Assembly: GCA_001800185.1 (NCBI GenBank)
Contig: MGUX01000037.1
Coordinates: forward strand, 1-13,780
Source: Elusimicrobia bacterium RIFCSPLOWO2_12_FULL_59_9
Lineage (GTDB): Bacteria; Elusimicrobiota; Elusimicrobia; O2-12-FULL-59-9
DNA: 13,780 nt
Direction: 5' to 3'
The notes under the pieces are model-generated. The model was not told the DNA's origin and did no database searches. It saw only the letters and a list, made by a program, of their open reading frames with translations. The translations under genes were made by a program, and so were the position numbers. This document shows, piece after piece, positions 1 through 6,586 of the stretch (positions are counted from its first letter, which is position 1; each line of letters starts with the position of its first letter).

Positions 1-933
1 GCGGACGATGAAATTAAGCCCCTCGCGGAACCAATACCGCGAAACCTCGGAAGGCTTCAGAGCCCGTCCCAAGGCCTTTTCAGCCAGAAGCCGGCTGTCC
101 TCCTCCTCATGGCGCGGAATCGCCCTCACTCCCGACGGCGCCGCGATCCAGCCGGTGCTTTTCGGGGAATTTCCCACGTAAAAGTTGAAGCCTGCCCCGG
201 AAGTCGTCAGCACGAAATCATGACCCACCGCCCAATTATGCGCGGTGCACGGCAATATCACCGCCGCCAGGCCGGCCGCAAGAGAGGCCTCGAGCACGAG
301 GAGCCTCTTTGAGAGCGGATTCCCGGAAACCCAGGCGAGCCACAAAAAGGCCATAGGAACAAACAGAAATAGGTTGCCGCGCACCAGAACCCCTAATCCC
401 ATGACCACGCCGGCCGCAAAATAGATTCCGGCGCGAGGCCGCTCCGCGGCGAAGCAACAGGCCAATAGCAGCGCGACGGTGAAAAACAGGGCGATCGAGG
501 TTTTCTCAAACAGGCCCGCATAAAACACGGAAACCCCGTATAAAGCCGCTCCCAAGCCGGCGATCCAGCCGGCGCGGGAAGAAAATAAGCGCTTGCCCAA
601 TAGGACGAGCAGGACGACTCCCACGGAGTCCAAAAGCGCTTGAAAGGAGGCCAAAAGCGCGAAATTCCGGCCGAAGCAAGCGTAAAAAATCGCCAAGAAA
701 TAGGGATAGAACGGGTCCTGATAGAACACGCCCTTTCCCAGCCAATCGCCGCCGAGAATGGCGCGCGCCCATAGGTCATAGGCTTCCGCGTCGGTGGTGG
801 GAAATCGGAACAGGGGATGCGTTCGTATGGAATAGATATACGCCAAACGAATCAGGAAGGAAAATGCGAAAAGGAAGGACAACTTGGCACTTTCTCTCGA
901 AAGGAGCCGCTTGATGTTTTGAGAGAAAATCAT
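1..933 (-). CDS. GT-C family membrane glycosyltransferase (ArnT/PMT-like), C-terminus cut by window edge
   Basis: The frame starts at the ATG at 933 and stays open for 311 codons to base 1, so only the N-terminal part is present. A hydrophobic segment at residues 17-36 is followed by a periplasmic-type loop containing TDAEAYDLWA (residues 47-56). D48 and E50 there fit the conserved acidic pair of the first external loop in GT-C enzymes. Next come YQDPFYPYFL (71-80) and several more membrane helices between about 90 and 232. NFYVGNSP (250-257) resembles a motif common in ArnT/PMT-like (GT39/GT83-type) proteins. Family members move sugars from polyprenyl-phosphate donors to lipid or protein acceptors on the outer face of the inner membrane; the substrate here cannot be told. 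There is no clear Shine-Dalgarno before the ATG. The gene is divergent from the kinase gene at 1100. The family is fairly sure, the exact role is not. Confidence 0.85.
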   Translation of the reverse strand, partial: MIFSQNIKRLLSRESAKLSFLFAFSFLIRLAYIYSIRTHPLFRFPTTDAEAYDLWARAILGGDWLGKGVFYQDPFYPYFLAIFYACFGRNFALLASFQALLDSVGVVLLVLLGKRLFSSRAGWIAGLGAALYGVSVFYAGLFEKTSIALFFTVALLLACCFAAERPRAGIYFAAGVVMGLGVLVRGNLFLFVPMAFLWLAWVSGNPLSKRLLVLEASLAAGLAAVILPCTAHNWAVGHDFVLTTSGAGFNFYVGNSPKSTGWIAAPSGVRAIPRHEEEDSRLLAEKALGRALKPSEVSRYWFREGLNFIVR

Positions 934-947
934 AACCGGGGAAATCC

Positions 948-978
948 ATTCTAGCAATTTCTGCGAAGCGGACGTAAA
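948..978 (-). promoter_or_regulatory. Candidate promoter for the glycosyltransferase gene
   Basis: On the minus strand TTTACG (978-973) and TAGAAT (953-948) are separated by 19 bases. The -10-like box sits in AAATTGCTAGAATG, which nearly matches a sequence upstream of the histidine kinase gene near 13508-13521. Transcription would begin only about 8 bases before the ATG at 933, consistent with the missing ribosome-binding site. The -35 match is 4 of 6 and the spacer is long, so this is tentative. Confidence 0.35.
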
Positions 979-1002
979 ACGCATCCGCGCGTTTCAATTT
1001 CC

Positions 1003-1031
1003 TTGTCAATCCCATATTCTTTTGATAGGCT
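1003..1031 (+). promoter_or_regulatory. Weak candidate promoter for the hybrid kinase gene
   Basis: TTGTCA (1003-1008) and TAGGCT (1026-1031) are separated by 17 bases in the 166-base gap between divergent genes (934-1099). A TAAAAT follows at 1032-1037. The minus strand here also carries a perfect TTGACA (1009-1004), but no good -10 box lies at the right distance. The rest of the gap holds nothing I recognise. Confidence 0.25.
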
Positions 1032-1099
1032 TAAAATGTCCGGCGGAGGTTCGGGGGCCGCGCAGGCTTTCGGGCATGGTGTCCGTCGCCTAAGCGCCC

Positions 1100-3157
1100 A
1101 TGAGAACCGACGATTTTTTCAAGGTGTTGCTGGTCGAAGACGAGGAGGTCATCGTCCGGCTTCTGGAGAGAATCCTGGCCGGATCGCCTTCCGACGGACC
1201 GGACTTCCCGGTCTTTCGGCTGCAGCGGGCCGCCTCCCTATCCGAGGGGCTGGAGCGCCTCGCCGCCGGCGGCTTCGACGCGGTCTTGCTGGACCTCACA
1301 CTTCCCGACAGCCGGGGTTTTGAAACGTTCTCCCGCCTCCACGGCGGTTTTCCCGAAGTTCCCGCCATCATCCTCACCGGTCTCGATGACGAAAAGCTGG
1401 CCGTCAAAGCCGTCCGCGCGGGAGCGCGGGATTATCTGGTCAAAGTCCATATGACCCCCAGCCGCCTGGTTCTTTCCATTCTTAACGCCGTCGAGCGGCA
1501 AAGGCAATATCTGGAAACGAAAAGTCTGGCTCAGAATCTTCAAGAGAGCGAGTCCCGCTTGCGCGTCTTAAACGGCGAGCTCCACAAGGCCAATCAGGAA
1601 TTGCGGGAGCTCAACAGGCTTAAATCAAATTTCGTCGCCACGGTTTCTCACGACTTGAGGACGCCCTTGACGGTGATAAGCTCCATCGCCGACAACCTGC
1701 TCGACGGCGCCTTGGGCCCTCTCACCAAGGAGCAGGCGCTTTGGGTCGGAAAAATAGAAAACCGGTCCATCCGTCTCAATGAAATGATCACCAGCATTCT
1801 AGACCTGTCCAAGCTGGAATCGGGGACATCGGAGCTCCGGCTTCAGCGCGTGGACCTGAGCGGCTTGATCCGGTCCCTTCTTTCCCAAATCGAGCTGCTC
1901 GCCAAGGCCAAAGGCATCGCCCTCACGCACGATTTGAGAGAAACCTTGCCGTCGATTTGGGCCGATCCGGGCATGCTTGAGCAGGTGTTGACCAACCTGA
2001 TCCACAACGCCCTCAAATTCACTCCCCCGCGCGGCACCGTTCACGTTTCCGCGCGCCAGGACCAAGCTTTTGTTCAAGTCATCGTGTCGGACAGCGGGCC
2101 CGGCATCGCCCCCGAATATCACGACGCGATTTTCGAGCGCTTCCGCCAAATTCGCGAAGACGTTGAAAGCGGGGCTTCAGGCAAAGGGATAGGCCTGGGG
2201 CTTGCCATCTGCAGGGGGATTATTTCCCAGCATTGCGGGCGCATTTGGGTCGAAAGCCAGCCCGGCAAGGGAAGCAACTTCATTTTTCAAATACCGCTGG
2301 AGGTGCAGCCGCCCGATGCTGGCTCGGGGCCCATTTTGATAGTCCATGGCGACCGGGGCGCCCGGGAGGCCCTGGCCAACAGCCTATCGGCGAAGGGATT
2401 TGAAGTCGCCGCGTTTGAGGACCCGCAGCGGGCTCTGCCATGGGTTCAAGAAGAGGGAGGCCGGCTTGGGTTGGCCCTCTTGGACGCCGCGTTGGCCGCC
2501 GGGGCGGAAACGCTGACTCAGGCCATCCGCACGGCCAAGCCCGGCGCTCCCGTCGTTTTCCTGTCGGTGCGGTCCAAGGATATTCCCGCCGGATCAAAAT
2601 CCCCAACCGTGATTCTTCCTAAACCGTTTAAATTGCAGCAGGTTTTAGGGATGCTCAACGACCTGGTCCCGGCGTTTCAAAGCGCTTCCATTGAGGACGA
2701 CGGCGATTTATGGACGCCTTCCGCCGCGGAGCCGCCTTCGCTGGAAACGAGAAAAATACTGATTGTGGATGACGACGAGGATATCCGGGCGAGCATCGAA
2801 CTCGCCTTGCGGCTCCGGAATTTCCGCGTGGAGTCTTTAAGCCGGGGAGATCAAGTCGAGGCTCAACTCCGCCAGAGTCCGCCGGACCTGATCATCATGG
2901 ACGCCATTCTTCCTGGAATCGATGGATGCCGGCTTTGCCGGGAACTCAAATCCAGCGGCGGCGCCAAAGGCATTCCGATACTTATGTTGTCGGCGAAGGC
3001 GCAGCGGGAGGACATCGAAAAAGGCCTAAACGCGGGCGCCGACCGCTACATGACCAAGCCCTTCAAGAACGAAGACCTGCTGGAGGCCATAGGCGATTTG
3101 CTGGCGGGGAAAAGCGAGCGCAGGCCCCGGGAAACAGGGACGCTCGCTGGGCATTGA
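1100..3157 (+). CDS. Hybrid two-component protein: receiver - histidine kinase - degenerate receiver - receiver
   Basis: This 685-residue cytoplasmic protein has no membrane segment. Receiver 1 (about 8-125) has E13/D14, phosphoacceptor D65 in VLLDLTLPDS and K115. A helical, probably coiled-coil linker (about 135-175) leads to the kinase core. That core has the H-box SHDLRTPL with H184, the N-box NLIHNALKF (299-307), G1 DSGPGIAP (331-338), F-box IFERFRQ (344-350) and G2 GIGLGLAI (363-370). Receiver 2 (about 411-525) keeps D462 and K508, but its acidic pocket reads VHGD instead of two adjacent acids, so it may be weak or inactive. Receiver 3 (about 552-668) is canonical with D557-D559, D601 and K653. 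An N-terminal receiver on a soluble kinase suggests input from another kinase, with output to its own receivers or the next gene. An in-frame stop lies just upstream of the ATG, and no clear Shine-Dalgarno is visible. Confidence 0.95.
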   Translation: MRTDDFFKVLLVEDEEVIVRLLERILAGSPSDGPDFPVFRLQRAASLSEGLERLAAGGFDAVLLDLTLPDSRGFETFSRLHGGFPEVPAIILTGLDDEKLAVKAVRAGARDYLVKVHMTPSRLVLSILNAVERQRQYLETKSLAQNLQESESRLRVLNGELHKANQELRELNRLKSNFVATVSHDLRTPLTVISSIADNLLDGALGPLTKEQALWVGKIENRSIRLNEMITSILDLSKLESGTSELRLQRVDLSGLIRSLLSQIELLAKAKGIALTHDLRETLPSIWADPGMLEQVLTNLIHNALKFTPPRGTVHVSARQDQAFVQVIVSDSGPGIAPEYHDAIFERFRQIREDVESGASGKGIGLGLAICRGIISQHCGRIWVESQPGKGSNFIFQIPLEVQPPDAGSGPILIVHGDRGAREALANSLSAKGFEVAAFEDPQRALPWVQEEGGRLGLALLDAALAAGAETLTQAIRTAKPGAPVVFLSVRSKDIPAGSKSPTVILPKPFKLQQVLGMLNDLVPAFQSASIEDDGDLWTPSAAEPPSLETRKILIVDDDEDIRASIELALRLRNFRVESLSRGDQVEAQLRQSPPDLIIMDAILPGIDGCRLCRELKSSGGAKGIPILMLSAKAQREDIEKGLNAGADRYMTKPFKNEDLLEAIGDLLAGKSERRPRETGTLAGH

Positions 3158-3173
3158 CGCCGGAGATTCCATC

Positions 3174-3587
3174 ATGGGCATGTTGCGTTCCATTTTCAGC
3201 AGGCGGGAGAAACAAAGGAAGATTTTGGTCATCGAGGACGACCCGGATATCGCCACCGGCATCGAGATCCGCCTCTCGCAGGAAAACTTTGCGGTCGTCC
3301 TGGCGGCCAACGGACCCGATGGCATTGAAAAAGCGAAATCGGACCCGCCGGACCTGATTATCCTGGACCTCATGCTTCCGAAGATGGACGGTTATGAAAC
3401 CTGCAAAATCCTCAAGCAGCGTGAAAATACGAAGCATGTTCCGGTTCTGGTTCTCACGGCCCTTCCGTTGATGGGGGACGCCGAGAAAGCCTTTGCCGCC
3501 GGGGCCGACGATTTTCTGAAAAAGCCCTATAGAAACCAGCAACTGATCGAAAAGATTCAAAAACTCCTGCCGCCGCCTTCCGGTTGA
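3174..3587 (+). CDS. Receiver-only response regulator (CheY/PleD-receiver-like)
   Basis: The 137-residue protein is a single receiver domain with no DNA-binding or enzymatic output domain. It has the acidic pocket E21/D22/D23, phosphoacceptor D65 in LIILDLMLPKMDG, T95 and K117. About 16 basic and hydrophobic residues (MGMLRSIFSRREKQRK) precede the receiver. They could form an amphipathic membrane-binding helix, or the true start could be the ATG at 3180. GGAG at 3162-3165 lies 8 bases before the ATG at 3174, which supports that start. The gene follows the hybrid kinase by 16 bases, so the two are almost certainly co-transcribed and it is a likely phosphotransfer partner. It would act by protein contact rather than by binding DNA. 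Confidence 0.93.
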   Translation: MGMLRSIFSRREKQRKILVIEDDPDIATGIEIRLSQENFAVVLAANGPDGIEKAKSDPPDLIILDLMLPKMDGYETCKILKQRENTKHVPVLVLTALPLMGDAEKAFAAGADDFLKKPYRNQQLIEKIQKLLPPPSG

Positions 3588-3609
3588 GAAGCGGCCGGGA
3601 CTCAACACA

Positions 3610-4170
3610 ATGTTCCGAACCTTTTTGGCGGCCGCTTTCTTGGCGTCTCTCCTTGCGTCGGAAAGCTGTGTTTCGGTTTTCGCCGCCAGCGGAAAGAAGA
3701 AGTCTCTTCCCTTTTATTCCACCGCGGATATGGACGCCTGCGTTAAAAATCCGAAGTGTTGGAAAATAGCCGACCGTGGATTTAAAGAGATATTGCACGC
3801 GCATATGGTCGAAGTGGAATCGGCTCCGGAAGGGAGGTTTTTCAAGGACGCCAGGACTCTGGCCCTGCGGTATATGGACGAGCAAAGGCATTTCCTGGCG
3901 GTGGAGTGCCTGGAGGGTTCCCGGCGCGTCGCCTGCAATGACAAAAGAGATATTCTTGAAGCGCGCGTCGTGCTCGTCTCCTTTTTCCAGTCGCTGCCGC
4001 TCAAGAAAGATGACCGCAAGCTTTTCGACGATGAAACCTGGGTCCTGACGCCGCGCGGGCAGGCGTACTACAAGCGCTTGATCAAGCTTGTCCCCGACTT
4101 TTGGGACCGCATGGCAAAGCTCCTCCTCCGGGTTCTCAGCCCGCCCGAACAGGCGATTATCCAGAAATGA
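3610..4170 (+). CDS. Small exported protein of unknown function
   Basis: I do not recognise a family in this 186-residue protein. Residues 1-26 look like a Sec signal peptide: R3, a hydrophobic stretch to about 17, and a VFA-ASG cleavage site near 25/26. The mature part has four cysteines in two pairs, C44/C50 (DACVKNPKC) and C100/C109 (ECLEGSRRVAC), which could form disulfides outside the cytoplasm. The rest is mixed charged and helical sequence with no membrane segment. A lipobox was considered around C20 (LASESC), but E at -2 and S at -3 do not fit. The gene begins 22 bases after the response regulator stop on the same strand, so it may share the two-component transcript. It ends 16 bases from the convergent msrB, and I see no terminator between them. 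Confidence 0.75.
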   Translation: MFRTFLAAAFLASLLASESCVSVFAASGKKKSLPFYSTADMDACVKNPKCWKIADRGFKEILHAHMVEVESAPEGRFFKDARTLALRYMDEQRHFLAVECLEGSRRVACNDKRDILEARVVLVSFFQSLPLKKDDRKLFDDETWVLTPRGQAYYKRLIKLVPDFWDRMAKLLLRVLSPPEQAIIQK

Positions 4171-4186
4171 CCCGGAGCCGACGTCT

Positions 4187-4585
4187 TCATTTTTTGCCGG
4201 CAAGTTTCAGAGCCGCGGAGTTGATGCAGTAGCGTTGGCCCGTTGGGGCGGGTCCGTCGTCGAATACATGGCCGAGATGGGCGTCGCAGGCGGCGCAGGT
4301 CACCTCCGTCCTCTTCATCCAGAAGCCGTCGTCTTCCAGCATGAGGACGTTCTCGGCGGCCAATGGATCCCAAAAGCTCGGCCACCCGGTCCCGGAGTCG
4401 AACTTGGTTTCGGAGCTGAAGAGATCCGCGCCGCAGCAGGCGCACCGGTAGATTCCGGGGTCCTTGCAGTCGTGGTACTTGCCGCTGAAAGCCCTCTCGG
4501 TCCCTTTTTTCCGGCAGACCTGAAACTCTTCGGGCGCGAGCAATTTGCGCCACTCCTCCTCGGAACGAGACACTTTTTTGACCAT
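4187..4585 (-). CDS. msrB: Peptide methionine (R)-S-oxide reductase MsrB
   Basis: This 132-residue enzyme reduces the R-epimer of methionine sulfoxide in proteins. It shows YRCACCGADLF with zinc cysteines C48/C51, the SGTGWPSFW segment, the second zinc pair C97/C100 in CAACDAHLGHVF, and catalytic C120 in RYCINSAAL. Where many two-cysteine MsrB proteins have a resolving cysteine (SGCGWPSF), this one has T67. Recycling must therefore use another cysteine (C24, C40 or C50) or act directly with thioredoxin or glutathione. No signal peptide is seen, so it is probably cytoplasmic. The ATG at 4585 is chosen because GGAGG (4598-4594) lies 8 bases upstream; the GTG at 4594 overlaps that site. The upstream stop codon lies within the same ribosome-binding site, implying translational coupling. 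Confidence 0.95.
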   Translation of the reverse strand: MVKKVSRSEEEWRKLLAPEEFQVCRKKGTERAFSGKYHDCKDPGIYRCACCGADLFSSETKFDSGTGWPSFWDPLAAENVLMLEDDGFWMKRTEVTCAACDAHLGHVFDDGPAPTGQRYCINSAALKLAGKK

Positions 4586-4590
4586 GCTTC

Positions 4591-4598
4591 TCACCTCC
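4591..4598 (-). promoter_or_regulatory. msrB ribosome-binding site that also contains the upstream stop codon
   Basis: The minus-strand sequence GGAGGTGA serves as Shine-Dalgarno for the ATG at 4585. Its last three bases are the TGA that ends the upstream small membrane protein gene. A ribosome terminating here sits on the msrB initiation site. This favours the ATG start over the GTG at 4594. Confidence 0.85.
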
Positions 4599-5013
4599 TC
4601 CCCAGATACTCAAGCAAAACGGCGCCCTCATACACCCAGCGAACGCGCGCGACCGCTCGGATGCTTCTTTTTGAATGGCTGGTCGTGGGGACCTGGCTTT
4701 CGTTCGACCAAATTATCTTTTTGCTCGGAATTCCCTCCGCGTAGGAAACGTCCGTGGAGGGATGGTCTATTTCCCATACGACGGGGAAGCCGACGTAGCG
4801 GTTCGGGGGATTGGAGAAGTAAACGTCCAGGTAGCGTAAGGGGTGTTGACGGAACTTGTAGACCCACGCGTCCAAGGCCCTTTCCTCGATTTGCCCCCGA
4901 TAGAAACGGTCCGCGAGGCCGCCCCATGGGAGCGCGACCGCCGCAATGATGAAAAACGCGGCAAGCCCAAGGAGTTGGGTGCTTTTGGCGCCGCGAAAAG
5001 AAAGCCGGTTCAT
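4591..5013 (-). CDS. Small membrane-anchored or exported protein of unknown function
   Basis: I do not recognise a family in this 140-residue protein. A basic N-terminus (MNRLSFRGAK) precedes one hydrophobic segment at about residues 13-32, either a signal anchor or an uncleaved signal peptide. The remaining 105 or so residues are soluble, rich in aromatic and basic residues, and should face the periplasm. Examples are RYLDVYFSNPPNRYVGFP and RAVARVRWVYEGAVLLEY. No cysteine is present. The ATG at 5013 overlaps the stop of the upstream lipoprotein gene in ATGA, so the two are translationally coupled and probably work together. An open extension to 5142 exists but lies inside the lipoprotein gene, and I reject it. 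Its stop lies within the msrB ribosome-binding site. Confidence 0.8.
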   Translation of the reverse strand: MNRLSFRGAKSTQLLGLAAFFIIAAVALPWGGLADRFYRGQIEERALDAWVYKFRQHPLRYLDVYFSNPPNRYVGFPVVWEIDHPSTDVSYAEGIPSKKIIWSNESQVPTTSHSKRSIRAVARVRWVYEGAVLLEYLGRR

Positions 5014-6515
5014 GGGTTGAAATAGGCCGGCAGCTTGTTGACGCATTTGAGGACTAAAATCTCCGTTTCCTCCTTGAGCTGCACCTTGAGAATCTTGCTC
5101 ACTTGGCGCTCGAGAATCTGCCAAGCGAGGGCCTCGGCCCATTTTTTGGGCTCGCTGACGGATTGATATTGAACCTTTTCCTCCCAGTCCAAGACCACGT
5201 CGCCCGTATCCGCGGCACCCTGCGCAGTGCTCCGGGTACCATGAAGCGTCCGAGACGCGGCGGCAGTCAAAGTAAAATGCGCTTGCACCACGCGCTCATA
5301 GTAAATGCCCAGTGGAATGACGCGAAAATCCATGAGGCGGCTGTAGAAAAGAAGCTCCGCGTCCAGGGCCTTGGCAATCTCTTGGGTTGAATAGGCTTTC
5401 AATTGCCCGCCGTCGGTCAAGCCGATTTCCTTGAGTTTTTCGTCAACCTCTTGAAGGGGCAGAACGCGGTAGCCGCGGGAGGCCAGAGCCTGATGGAGTT
5501 TGGCGCGGACGACCTGCGGGGCCTCGATATCGACGGTTTCGTTGGACATGGGAAGGACGGCCATTTTTTGCCTCAACCATGCCGGAATATGCGCCGCGCC
5601 CCCTTTGGCAGGCTCCAGCGAAGACGGGGCCAGGCGGTTCAAAGTCGCCAATATATTCCTAAGCCTGCGGAGGGTCGATTTTCTGGGCCGCGATTTGGAG
5701 TTTTCGCGTTCCAGCGCCATCGCGTAATATTCTTGCGCCAGGTCGAAACGCCCTTCCTTTTCCTGGGCCACGCCCAGATTGTAGAGCGGCGTCCAATCGT
5801 CGGACAGCGCCGTGGAAACTTTTTTCCAGAGGGTTACGGCGGCGGGCCAGCGCTGTTCTTTGGCGGCTTGGTAGGCCTCTTTAAGCTCCGGCTCCCCGCC
5901 TTCTTCAACGACCCGGTGGAGGGTCATCGGATGGACGGCCAAGTCCTTGGCGAGGTTCGCCGCCAGCAGGCGGGCCAACGCTCTTTGGTTTTCCGCGGTG
6001 CTGGTGGATTTATGAGCGGCGCTCACCGAATCTTTCAATATTAGGCGGTGGCCGGGCTCGGCATAAAAGTGGTAGGGCGCTTTTAGCGAAGCTTCCACCG
6101 GACGGGCCGATGCGGTCGCGGTGGAGGCGTCGACCTCCTGCGGCGGCGGATCAGGTTCGGTCGCGGGCAGGTTGAGCCAAAGCACGCCGGTCGCGGAGCT
6201 CTGTTCGATGAAATAATCGGCCGGCTCATCGGAAGCGGTGATTTGATAGGCGACCACCCGGCTCGATGGTCCCTCCAGAGCGCGGCGGATTTCAGCGGCG
6301 AGGGCGACGGCGCGCGAAAGCTTATCCGGGGAGGCCGTTTCAGCGTCGGCGAGCCGCAGCACCAGGTAGATGGCCCTGAGAGCGCCGAGTTCCTCGGGGG
6401 GCAGTTTGTCCGGCAGCCGGAGTTGGCGCACCGGCACCCGCAGCGCGCAGCCCGTCAGCGCCAGCAGCAGGAGGAGTGCTGTCCGCTTCCGTTGGGAGCC
6501 CGACTTGGTCGGCAT
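5010..6515 (-). CDS. Lipoprotein with TPR-like segment and C-terminal GNA1162/DUF799-like domain
   Basis: This is a 501-residue predicted lipoprotein. The lipobox LALTGC places the lipidated cysteine at C23, after a basic, leucine-rich signal. Residues about 45-200 form an unassigned N-terminal region with a low-complexity Pro/Glu/Thr/Ala stretch at 118-142. Residues about 210-295 read like TPR helices (EAYQAAKEQRWPAAVTLWKK and YNLGVAQEKEGRFDLAQEYY). Residues about 310-480 resemble Neisseria GNA1162-type lipoproteins (DUF799): AVLPMSNETVDIEAP, SRGYRVLPLQEVDEKLKE and IGLTDG. Those proteins occur with CsgG-like partners at the outer membrane, but their biochemical role is unsettled. The ATG at 6515 is taken as the start, with a TTG two codons earlier as an alternative; neither has a well-spaced Shine-Dalgarno. 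The gene leads an apparent operon with the 140-residue protein and msrB. The domain match is from memory of the family, not a search. Confidence 0.85.
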   Translation of the reverse strand: MPTKSGSQRKRTALLLLLALTGCALRVPVRQLRLPDKLPPEELGALRAIYLVLRLADAETASPDKLSRAVALAAEIRRALEGPSSRVVAYQITASDEPADYFIEQSSATGVLWLNLPATEPDPPPQEVDASTATASARPVEASLKAPYHFYAEPGHRLILKDSVSAAHKSTSTAENQRALARLLAANLAKDLAVHPMTLHRVVEEGGEPELKEAYQAAKEQRWPAAVTLWKKVSTALSDDWTPLYNLGVAQEKEGRFDLAQEYYAMALERENSKSRPRKSTLRRLRNILATLNRLAPSSLEPAKGGAAHIPAWLRQKMAVLPMSNETVDIEAPQVVRAKLHQALASRGYRVLPLQEVDEKLKEIGLTDGGQLKAYSTQEIAKALDAELLFYSRLMDFRVIPLGIYYERVVQAHFTLTAAASRTLHGTRSTAQGAADTGDVVLDWEEKVQYQSVSEPKKWAEALAWQILERQVSKILKVQLKEETEILVLKCVNKLPAYFNP

Positions 6516-6571
6516 CCTCAAAACTGTAACAAAATTGGTATGATAAAAAACAGGGTTATGGGCTTGGCCGT

Positions 6572-6577
6572 GGAGGG
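6572..6577 (+). promoter_or_regulatory. Ribosome-binding site of the aldehyde dehydrogenase gene
   Basis: GGAGGG lies 9 bases before the ATG at 6587 and fixes that start. The divergent gap 6516-6586 also contains a TATGAT at 6539-6544 that could be a -10 box for this gene, but no convincing -35 box lies 16-18 bases upstream of it. Confidence 0.75.
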
Positions 6578-6586
6578 AAATAATTC

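Noticed and set aside
393..1015. Several short minus-strand open frames in the first kilobase
   Set aside because: They are out of frame with the continuous 311-codon glycosyltransferase frame, which has membrane helices and GT-C motifs and runs off the left edge.
3454..4203. Minus-strand open frame of 249 codons across the response regulator and the exported protein gene
   Set aside because: It is antisense to a clear receiver domain and to a gene with a signal peptide, and its translation is arginine-rich and without motifs.
5014..5142. N-terminal extension of the 140-residue membrane protein
   Set aside because: It would lie inside the upstream lipoprotein gene. The ATGA overlap and the signal-anchor placement both favour the ATG at 5013.
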